Shown: positions 30,400-37,520 of the stretch, one piece after another
How positions within the stretch are numbered: position 1 is the first letter of the stretch
Layout: every line of letters begins with the position of its first letter
NCBI RefSeq assembly: GCF_014638005.1
Contig: NZ_BMFG01000015.1
Location: forward strand, 1-37,520
Direction: 5' to 3'
DNA: 37,520 nucleotides
Origin: Flavobacterium orientale
Lineage (GTDB): Bacteria; Bacteroidota; Bacteroidia; Flavobacteriales; Flavobacteriaceae
The notes under the pieces: generated by a model
What the model was told of the DNA's origin: nothing
The model's database searches: none
Seen by the model: only the letters and a program-made list of their open reading frames with translations
Translations under genes and position numbers: made by a program

Positions 30400-32088
30400 A
30401 TGCGTTGGACTCTCAAACCCAAGCCGGATTCTCAATTGGTTTCCCAGTTAGCTAATCAATTAAATGTCTCTACACTAATTGCCACACTTTTAATTCAAAG
30501 AGGCATTACAACTTATGAAGATGCCCGACAGTTTTTTAGACCCAATTTAGAAGATTTACACGATCCGTATCTAATGAAAGACATGGATAAAGCTGTTAAT
30601 CGAATTGAAAAAGCCATTGCAAATCAAGAAAACATTTTGGTTTTTGGAGATTATGATGTAGATGGAACCACTGCTGTTTCATTAGTTTCTTCTTATTTGA
30701 GAAGCTTTTACCCAAACGTTGCCACATACATTCCAGATAGATATGATGAAGGATATGGCATTTCTTTAAAAGGTATCGATTTTGCTGAAGACAATTCCAT
30801 GTCGTTAATAATAGCTTTAGATTGTGGAATAAAATCCGTTGATAAAATTGCATATGCCAACGCTAAAAAAATTGATTTTATCATTTGTGACCACCATAGA
30901 CCCGGAGATGAATTGCCTGAAGCAGTTGCGGTTTTGGATCCCAAAAGAAGTGATTGCAATTATCCCTATGATGAATTATGCGGTTGCGGAGTGGGTTTCA
31001 AATTGATTCAAGCTTTAGCTCAAAACAGAAATCAAACCATTGACGATTTATTACCATACTTAGACTTGGTTGCCACAGCAATTGGAGCAGATATTGTCCC
31101 CATTACAGGCGAAAATCGGATTTTCGCAAAATTTGGATTAGATGTAATCAACACCAGTCCAAGACCCGGAATTCAAGCCCTTATTCAAAATTTAAAGAAA
31201 AAGAAATTAACCATAACCGATGTGGTTTTTATAATTGCACCCAGAATTAACGCCGCCGGAAGAATTAAACATGGTAATTATGCCGTTCAATTACTAACCG
31301 AATTTGATTTAGAGCAAGCCTCAACATTTGCCGCAGAAATTGAAACTTTTAATATAGACAGAAAAGATTTAGACAAACAAATTACAAAAGAAGCTTTACT
31401 TCAAATTGAAAAAAATCAAGAGCAAAAAAATTTCACAACTGTTGTTTATCAAGAAGATTGGCACAAAGGCGTAATTGGAATTGTAGCATCTCGATTGACA
31501 GAAACCTACTATCGTCCAACTTTAGTATTTACAAAAAGTGGCGACAAATTGGCTGCATCCGCTCGATCCGTAAAAGATTTTGATGTTTACAATGCCTTGG
31601 AAGCTTGTTCAGAACATTTGGAACAATTTGGCGGACATATGTATGCAGCCGGAATGACGTTAAAAGAAGAAAATTATTTAAAATTTAAAGAAGCGTTTGA
31701 AAAAGTAGTTCAGGAAACGATTCATCCCGATTTATTAATTCCTGAAATTTTGATTGACTCTGAAATGGATTTGACAGAAATCAGCCCTAAATTAATTCGC
31801 CTTTTGAATCAATTTGAACCTTTTGGGCCGCAAAACATGACTCCAGTATTTTTGTCACAAAAAGTAAACGATACAGGCTATGGAAAAACAATAGGACAGA
31901 ATGATGAACACCTCAAGTTATTTGTCAAACAAAGAAATTCAGAAGGATTTGGAGTAATTGGTTTTGGATTAGGTGACAAATTAAATTTAACCAAAAATAA
32001 AAACCTTTTCGATATTGCCTATTGTATAGATGAAAACGAATTTAACGGAAATATATCGATTCAATTGAGAGCAAAAGACATTCGCTAG
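30400..32088 (+). CDS. recJ: Single-stranded-DNA-specific exonuclease RecJ
   Basis: A 562-residue 5'-3' exonuclease of the DHH phosphoesterase family, used in recombinational and mismatch repair. The metal-binding motifs are intact: GDYDVDGTT (residues 83-91, with Asp84, 86 and 88), LDCGIKS near 140 and DHH at 164-166 (CDHHRPGDELP). The DHHA1 region with SARSVKDFDVYNAL and GGHMYAAGM follows, then the OB-fold C-terminus from about 460. Length matches the compact flavobacterial RecJ. Its stop overlaps the stop of lpxH on the opposite strand. Confidence 0.97.
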   Translation: MRWTLKPKPDSQLVSQLANQLNVSTLIATLLIQRGITTYEDARQFFRPNLEDLHDPYLMKDMDKAVNRIEKAIANQENILVFGDYDVDGTTAVSLVSSYLRSFYPNVATYIPDRYDEGYGISLKGIDFAEDNSMSLIIALDCGIKSVDKIAYANAKKIDFIICDHHRPGDELPEAVAVLDPKRSDCNYPYDELCGCGVGFKLIQALAQNRNQTIDDLLPYLDLVATAIGADIVPITGENRIFAKFGLDVINTSPRPGIQALIQNLKKKKLTITDVVFIIAPRINAAGRIKHGNYAVQLLTEFDLEQASTFAAEIETFNIDRKDLDKQITKEALLQIEKNQEQKNFTTVVYQEDWHKGVIGIVASRLTETYYRPTLVFTKSGDKLAASARSVKDFDVYNALEACSEHLEQFGGHMYAAGMTLKEENYLKFKEAFEKVVQETIHPDLLIPEILIDSEMDLTEISPKLIRLLNQFEPFGPQNMTPVFLSQKVNDTGYGKTIGQNDEHLKLFVKQRNSEGFGVIGFGLGDKLNLTKNKNLFDIAYCIDENEFNGNISIQLRAKDIR

Positions 32089-32837
32089 TTTTTGAATTCT
32101 ATCAACTCAAATTTTTCACCATCAAAAACACCATAAGTAAAATAACCAATCCAATCGCCTAGGTTAATGTAGGTGGAATTTTCTCCGACTTTCAATTGCA
32201 TTGGTAAATGGCGATGTCCGAAAATAAAATAATTATAATGTTTAAAAGTAAGTTTTCGTTTGGCATATTGCACGAGCCATTCGTTTTCTTCACCTAAAAA
32301 TTTGACATCTTCATCGCCTGAAATTAATTTGTTTTTTAAAGAAAGATATTGAGCTAATTTCACCCCAATATCAGGATGCAACCATCGAAACAACCATTTT
32401 GAAAACGGATTAGTAAACACTTTTTTCATTCGTTTGTACCCTTTGTCGCCCGGACCTTTTCCATCACCATGACCAATTAAAAATGTTTTCCCGTTAAATG
32501 TATATTCTTGATTATCATGAAAAACAGGGATATTTAATTCTTTTTCAAAATAATTATTCATCCATAAATCGTGATTTCCCACAAAAAAATAAATTGGAAT
32601 ACCGCTATCACGAAGTTCTGCCAATTTACCAAGAACACGTACAAACCCTTTTGGCACAACTGTTTTGTACTCAAACCAAAAGTCAAATAAATCCCCTAAT
32701 AAAAACAAAGCAGTTGCATCTTGCTTAATTTCATCAAGCCAAGCCACAAACTTTTGTTCTCTCGAGAAACTTAATTCAGCAGTTGGAGCACCAAAATGTT
32801 GATCAGAAGCGAAATATATTTTTGTTTGCAAAACCAA
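32085..32837 (-). CDS. lpxH: UDP-2,3-diacylglucosamine diphosphatase
   Basis: A 250-residue metallophosphoesterase of the LpxH type, which removes UMP from UDP-2,3-diacylglucosamine in lipid A synthesis. The metal ligands are clear: SDQHFG (Asp12, His14), GDLFDFW (Asp49), GNHD (88-90), GHGDG (His123) and FGHRH near 207. The DFWFEY segment and a helical insertion from about 135 to 170 (RWLHPDIGVKLAQYLS) are typical of LpxH and its Bacteroidota relatives. Another UDP-sugar hydrolase role is possible but less likely. Convergent with recJ. Confidence 0.9.
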   Translation of the reverse strand: MVLQTKIYFASDQHFGAPTAELSFSREQKFVAWLDEIKQDATALFLLGDLFDFWFEYKTVVPKGFVRVLGKLAELRDSGIPIYFFVGNHDLWMNNYFEKELNIPVFHDNQEYTFNGKTFLIGHGDGKGPGDKGYKRMKKVFTNPFSKWLFRWLHPDIGVKLAQYLSLKNKLISGDEDVKFLGEENEWLVQYAKRKLTFKHYNYFIFGHRHLPMQLKVGENSTYINLGDWIGYFTYGVFDGEKFELIEFKN

Positions 32838-33003
32838 TTATTTTTAGTCAAATATATTAAAAAAGATATGTTTCAAACTTGATTTTTATCAAAGAATTAG
32901 GCCTTTTTACGTTTAAAAATAACATTTTAAAGATATTATGTGAATTTCATCGGTTTTTTGTGGTTTTTAACTCTTAAAGATTAGTTAACATAGTAATTTT
33001 TTT

Positions 33004-33011
33004 TACTTTAG
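33004..33011 (+). promoter_or_regulatory. Near-consensus -7 element (TACTTTAG) for the giant protein
   Basis: Seven of eight positions match TAnnTTTG, 36 bases before ATG 33047. The 209-base gap from 32838 holds no gene; a TTAGTTAACATAG stretch about 20 bases upstream is a weak -33 region. Confidence 0.35.
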
Positions 33012-33046
33012 TTGGCCAATAATTACAACAACTAAACTTTCATTTT

Positions 33047-36000
33047 ATGAAAAAAATTACGCTTTTACTAGTAGCGGTTTTTTGTACCCTTTCTGGACAT
33101 TCTCAGATTGAAGGGTTTGAAGGAGCTACTTTTCCGCCAACAGGTTGGTTAGTAACCGATAACGGTGTAGGCACTGTTAACTCTTGGGAACGAACCAACA
33201 ACGTTACTACCCCTCCAACAGTTTATGAAGGTACATTTTCTGCTTTTATGACTCGTGAAAACATTGGGATAGGTAATACCTCAGAAGATTGGTTAATTAC
33301 AAATCAACAAGCTGTTCCGGCAAATGGACAGCTAAAGTTTTTTACACGATCAACTTTAGCAGGAAACCAAGGTACCTTGTATCAAATTAGAGTTTCAACA
33401 AGTGCCAATCAAGCCGATTTAGGAGCTTACACAGTAGTACAACAATTTACTGAAAATGAATTGTCAGCTGTCTTTAACATTTATGAAGAAAAAATTGTAG
33501 ATTTAAATGCATTTGCTGCAGGTCAACAAGTTTACATTGCCTTTGTAATGGTGTTTACGCAACCTACAACTGCTTTAGGTGGTGACCGTTGGTTAATCGA
33601 TAATGTAGCTCTAGTAGAGCAATGTATTGACCCAATAAACCCTACTGCTTCCAACTTTTCTTTAACCGGTGCAACTCTTTCTTGGGGAAACCCTGGCGGT
33701 GCAACGCAGTTTGAAGTAGAGGTTGTTCAAGTGCCAAATGCTCCAACAGGATCTGGTATTTTAACAAATAGTAATCCGGTAACAACAGAAGCTTTAGGAT
33801 TAACACTTCAACAATCTACGCAGTATGAGTATTATGTTAGAGCTGTTTGTTCATCAACTAATACTAGTTTATGGGTAGGCCCATTTACTTTCTCCACTGC
33901 AACGCCAGGACAAACTTGTGAAGCACCGGCTATTATACCTTCTATACCGTACATTACTACTGATAATACCAGTAATTATGGCGATGAATATGGTGGTACT
34001 GCAGGAGCAGGTTGTGGATCAGGAAATCCTTATTTAAATGGTAATGATGTATTTTATACTTTTACAGCAACAAGCAATGTGCCTGTTACAATAACAATGA
34101 GTCCAACCAGTGCTTGGTCAGGTTTATTTGTTTATAACAGTTGTGCAAATGTGGGGGTAAGTTGTATTGCCGGAGTTGCAAACTCTAGTACAAACCCAAG
34201 GGTAATTATTTTACCGGTTGTTCAAGGACAAACCTATATAATAGCAATTTCAACTTGGGCAACAGGTGCTCCAACACAGAGCACTGGATACACCTTAACA
34301 ATTGTTGAAAATACGTGTACAAACTTTGCAGCCACATACAGCGTTTTACCTGATTGTGCTAATGGCAACCAGTTTTTTGCAGTAGCAAACGTAACCAACA
34401 TGGGAACAGCTACATCAATTGTTGGTACATCAAGCGAAGGTGGTGCAACGCAATCTGTAACTGAGCCAGGAACTATGCAATTTGGTCCTTATCCAAACGG
34501 CACAAGTGTTACTTTGAATTTACAAAATGCAACAGACCCTAACTGTTTTTCTAACAGTTCCATTTTAACTCAAGGATTTTGTCCTGCAACAAATAATTTA
34601 TGCTCAGGAGCTATCCCGGTAGAATGTGGTGATACACAGTCTCAAACTACTGTTGGAGCAACAACAGCTGGAGCTCCCACATTTACTTGTGGAACAGGTC
34701 CGGGCTCAGGAGGACTTTGGTATTCATATGTAGGAACAGGAGATGTAGTAACCATGTCTTTATGTGGTTCTGCTTATGACACAAAGCTTCAAGTATTTAC
34801 AGGTGATTGTGGCACATTTACTTGTGTTGCCGGAAATGACAATTCTTGTGGCAATCAGTCCGAAGTACAATTCATTTCTACATTAGGGACTGTATATTAT
34901 GTATATGTTTTTGGTTTTGGTACCGCTCAAGGTATTTTCAATTTAACTATAAACTGTGTGCCTCCGCCGCCAGCACCTGCAAATGACAATTGTGATACAG
35001 CTACTGTTGCAACTGTTAACACTGATGCAACTTGTACTATACTAACACCAGGAACAATTAATGGTGCTACGCAATCACCACAAGCTAATACTTGTGTTGG
35101 AACAGCTAACGACGATGTATGGTTCCAATTTGTTGCAACGCAATCTATACATACAATTTCTTTATTAAATATTGCAGGTTCTGCACCTAACTTGAATCAT
35201 GCTTTATTTACTTCAACAGATCTAACTGACCCTTGTTCTAATCTTACCTTAGTATATTGTAGTGACCCTAACGATAGTTATGCTACTGGTTTAGTAGCTG
35301 GACAAACCTATTTCATTAGAGTTTATAGTTCAGGAGCTTTAATTTTACAGAATACTACATTCAACTTGTGTGTTAGTGTACCACCACCACCACCAGTAAA
35401 TGACGAATGTTTGACTGCAATTGAAGTGCCCGTTAATCCTAATACAGGATGTACCTTGTCAACTCCTGGTACAGTTACTAGTGCAACGCAATCCCCACAA
35501 GCAAATGGATGTCCTGGAGTTGCCAATGATGACGTTTGGTTTTCTTTCGTAGCAACCTCTGCATCTCATACAGTTGATTTGATTAACGTTGTAGGTTCTA
35601 CAACCAACTTAAATCATGGTTTATATACAGGAACATGTGATGCGTTAACTCAAGTATATTGTAGTGACCCCAACTCAAGTATTGCTAACAATTTAGTTAT
35701 TGGTCAAACCTATTATGTAAGAGTTTATTCTGCAGGTTCTGTTTTAGGAACAGTGGTAAACTTTAACATTTGTATCGGAACAATAGGACCACCGGTTTCT
35801 GTAAGCACAACTTTGTATACAGTTCCGGAGTTAGTTACTGATATATTATTAAACTCAACTTGTGCGAACGTTTCTAACATTACATGGTCAACAGGAACTA
35901 ACTTTGGATCTACCAATGGTATTGGTTATTTCCAAGAAAATGGTTCCGGTTTCCCTTTTGAGGATGGAATTGTTTTAATTTCTGGTGATGCAACTAGAGT

Positions 36001-37520
36001 ACCTGGTCCCAATACAACTTCTTTAAGTGATGGAAATGCTGCTTGGGTAGGCGATGCTGACCTAGATGCTATTATACTTGCAGCAACAGGTCAACCTATG
36101 AACTCGAGAAATGCTACAAAAATCGAATTTGACTTTGTACCATTATCACCAGTTTTCAAATTTGACTTTATTTTTGCCTCGGAAGAATATGGAACTTTTC
36201 AATGTAGTTTCTCAGATGCCTTTGCTTTCATTTTAACCAATGTAACAACAGGTGTTTCAACAAACTTAGCAGTGGTGCCCGGAACAACAACACCAATATC
36301 AGTAGTAACGGTAAGAAATAATTTATTCAATACCGGTTGTCCTTCTGTAAATCCAGAGTTCTTCGGTGCTTTCTATGGTGGTGCAAATGGTCAAAACGTT
36401 TTAGCAGCTCCTATCGACTTTAACGGAGTTACAGTCCCTATGACTGCCATTACAACTGTGACTCCAAATCAACAATATAAAATTAAAATCGTTGTTGCTG
36501 ACCGTTCAGATAACATCCTAGATTCTGCAGTTTTCTTGAATGGAGGAAGTTTTGATATTGGTGATTTAGATTTAGGTCTTGATTTCCTTGTTGATGAAGG
36601 AAATGCGGTTTGTCCTAATGATTTTGTTATTATCGACACCCAATTACCAGCAGATGAGTTTGAATTTATTTGGTATTTGGACGGTGTAATAATTCCTAAT
36701 GAAATCGGACCAACACTTACAGCAACAGTACCGGGTGTTTATTCTGTTGATGCAACCCTTAATAATTCAAGTTGTGCTGTGTCTGATTCAATTATTGTTG
36801 AATTCTATGAAGGTATCGATCCGGGTGAACCCGAAGATTTATCTATTTGTAGTGCTGCTCAATTTGGCGTATTTGATTTAACCGAAAATGAAGATTTATT
36901 ATTAGCACCACTAGGTCCTGATTATACTTTTGCCTATTTCTTAACTCAAGAGGATGCAGATAATAACGAAGGTGCAATTATAAATCCTACAGAATACACT
37001 AATGTAACTAATCCTCAAACTATTTATGTTAGAATTATGCCTAATACAGGTGATTGTTATAACACAAGTTCATTTGAATTAATTTTACAAGATCTTACTC
37101 CTCAATTCACAATCACTGAAAACCAAAGTATTTGTGAAGGTGAAACAGCTGTTATTGAAGTAACACCATTGAATTTTAATCTATCAGATTCAGTAACATT
37201 CACTTGGACATTAAATGGAAATCCATTTCCTGGTGACACTAGCTCAATAGTAGTAAGTGAAGCCGGTGTTTATGAGGTAATAGTTGCGTTTGTAGGTTGT
37301 TCTAGTAACGGGTCTTCAACACTTTCTGTGTTCAACTTCCCAACATTAGACCCAGTAATTAATGTAACCGCCTGTGATTCTTACGCACTACCTACGATAT
37401 TACTTGGTAATTATTTCACTGGTCCTGGTGGCACAGGTCTATTGTTAAACGCAGGAGATTTGATAACCACTACACAAACCATTTATATTTACACCACTAA
37501 TGGTCCTTGTGCTACAGAGG
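33047..37520 (+). CDS. Giant modular secreted surface protein, N-terminal 1491 residues
   Basis: One uninterrupted frame runs from ATG 33047 past the right edge. A signal peptide covers residues 1-20. The modules, with rough positions, are: choice-of-anchor-J-like domain (21-190, FEGATFPPTGW through DRWLIDNVAL); a fibronectin-III-like domain (194-285); a Cys-rich PPC-like jelly-roll domain (290-425); a linker domain (425-518); further PPC-like domains (518-640, 645-778, 786-912); a choice-of-anchor-L-like domain (919-1177, with DFIFASEEYGTF); and repeated Ig/PKD-like units beginning near 1178 (EGNAVCPND) and later SICEGETAV. A type IX secretion C-terminal signal is expected beyond the window. 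Probable surface adhesin; the function is unknown. Confidence 0.85.
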   Translation, partial: MKKITLLLVAVFCTLSGHSQIEGFEGATFPPTGWLVTDNGVGTVNSWERTNNVTTPPTVYEGTFSAFMTRENIGIGNTSEDWLITNQQAVPANGQLKFFTRSTLAGNQGTLYQIRVSTSANQADLGAYTVVQQFTENELSAVFNIYEEKIVDLNAFAAGQQVYIAFVMVFTQPTTALGGDRWLIDNVALVEQCIDPINPTASNFSLTGATLSWGNPGGATQFEVEVVQVPNAPTGSGILTNSNPVTTEALGLTLQQSTQYEYYVRAVCSSTNTSLWVGPFTFSTATPGQTCEAPAIIPSIPYITTDNTSNYGDEYGGTAGAGCGSGNPYLNGNDVFYTFTATSNVPVTITMSPTSAWSGLFVYNSCANVGVSCIAGVANSSTNPRVIILPVVQGQTYIIAISTWATGAPTQSTGYTLTIVENTCTNFAATYSVLPDCANGNQFFAVANVTNMGTATSIVGTSSEGGATQSVTEPGTMQFGPYPNGTSVTLNLQNATDPNCFSNSSILTQGFCPATNNLCSGAIPVECGDTQSQTTVGATTAGAPTFTCGTGPGSGGLWYSYVGTGDVVTMSLCGSAYDTKLQVFTGDCGTFTCVAGNDNSCGNQSEVQFISTLGTVYYVYVFGFGTAQGIFNLTINCVPPPPAPANDNCDTATVATVNTDATCTILTPGTINGATQSPQANTCVGTANDDVWFQFVATQSIHTISLLNIAGSAPNLNHALFTSTDLTDPCSNLTLVYCSDPNDSYATGLVAGQTYFIRVYSSGALILQNTTFNLCVSVPPPPPVNDECLTAIEVPVNPNTGCTLSTPGTVTSATQSPQANGCPGVANDDVWFSFVATSASHTVDLINVVGSTTNLNHGLYTGTCDALTQVYCSDPNSSIANNLVIGQTYYVRVYSAGSVLGTVVNFNICIGTIGPPVSVSTTLYTVPELVTDILLNSTCANVSNITWSTGTNFGSTNGIGYFQENGSGFPFEDGIVLISGDATRVPGPNTTSLSDGNAAWVGDADLDAIILAATGQPMNSRNATKIEFDFVPLSPVFKFDFIFASEEYGTFQCSFSDAFAFILTNVTTGVSTNLAVVPGTTTPISVVTVRNNLFNTGCPSVNPEFFGAFYGGANGQNVLAAPIDFNGVTVPMTAITTVTPNQQYKIKIVVADRSDNILDSAVFLNGGSFDIGDLDLGLDFLVDEGNAVCPNDFVIIDTQLPADEFEFIWYLDGVIIPNEIGPTLTATVPGVYSVDATLNNSSCAVSDSIIVEFYEGIDPGEPEDLSICSAAQFGVFDLTENEDLLLAPLGPDYTFAYFLTQEDADNNEGAIINPTEYTNVTNPQTIYVRIMPNTGDCYNTSSFELILQDLTPQFTITENQSICEGETAVIEVTPLNFNLSDSVTFTWTLNGNPFPGDTSSIVVSEAGVYEVIVAFVGCSSNGSSTLSVFNFPTLDPVINVTACDSYALPTILLGNYFTGPGGTGLLLNAGDLITTTQTIYIYTTNGPCATE
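34978..35790 (+). repeat. Internal duplication of a PPC-like module
   Basis: Segments about 34978-35392 and 35398-35790 encode the same module: NDNC/NDEC start, ATQSPQAN, ANDDVWF, LVYCSDPN or QVYCSDPN and GQTYFIRVYSSG or GQTYYVRVYSAG. They diverge at many silent and coding sites, which indicates an old tandem duplication. Confidence 0.75.

Noticed and set aside
34978..35790. Possible gene boundary or pseudogene inside the giant frame
   Set aside because: Translation shows a single continuous frame across both duplicated modules; short frames on either strand here are shadows.

Overview
The window looks like chromosomal DNA of a flavobacterium (Bacteroidota, Flavobacteriaceae). The evidence is A+T-rich DNA with almost no Shine-Dalgarno sequences, about a dozen perfect copies of the Bacteroidota -7 promoter element TAnnTTTG placed 10-40 bp before starts, a MurF-alanine racemase fusion, a TonB-dependent receptor with a carboxypeptidase-regulatory-like N-terminus, and a giant secreted protein with choice-of-anchor J and L type modules. 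No stretch longer than 300 bases lacks a gene. No phage, CRISPR array or rRNA was seen.

Layout. 1-~145: the 5' end of a probable IS256-type transposase and one end of its element. 279-2908 (minus): a hupE-like membrane protein, a dCMP deaminase and an S41 C-terminal processing peptidase, tightly packed. 3051-6887: a TerB-like protein, a small lipoprotein with two 30-residue DDGDG repeats, fructose-1,6-bisphosphatase (minus), a GNAT acetyltransferase and aspartokinase. 7004-10981: a 1135-residue outer-membrane protein and a lipoprotein carrying a duplicated HRCDIAVGAPLD motif, then tRNA-Ala(GGC) on the minus strand. 11221-14487: a crotonase, a 57-residue membrane peptide gene overlapping its stop codon, QueD/PTPS, an FAD oxidoreductase and MtgA. 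14533-20592 (minus): prolyl oligopeptidase, a DoxX-like protein and a three-gene cassette (His/Cys-rich small protein, TonB receptor, acidic lipoprotein) that looks like a metal-uptake system. 20702-25841 (minus): a small membrane protein, aspartate-semialdehyde dehydrogenase, MscL, MurF-Alr fusion and thymidine kinase. 26071-28176: an acidic coiled-coil/disordered protein, a small membrane protein and RsmI. 28233-29848 (minus): a HipBA-type pair. 29956-32837: an OsmC-like protein, RecJ and, convergent with it, LpxH. 33047 to the end: the first 1491 codons of a giant cell-surface protein that continues past the window.

How the genes fit together. Most of the region is housekeeping: cell-wall synthesis (MurF-Alr, MtgA), lipid A (LpxH), aspartate-family amino acids (aspartokinase and Asd, in separate loci), nucleotides (dCMP deaminase, Tdk), RNA modification and DNA repair (RsmI, RecJ). 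The accessory interest lies in the candidate metal-uptake cassette, the uncharacterised outer-membrane protein with its motif-duplicated lipoprotein, the HipBA locus and the modular giant adhesin-like protein. I found no clearly new biological system; the strongest candidate for an under-described one is the 17214-20592 cassette.
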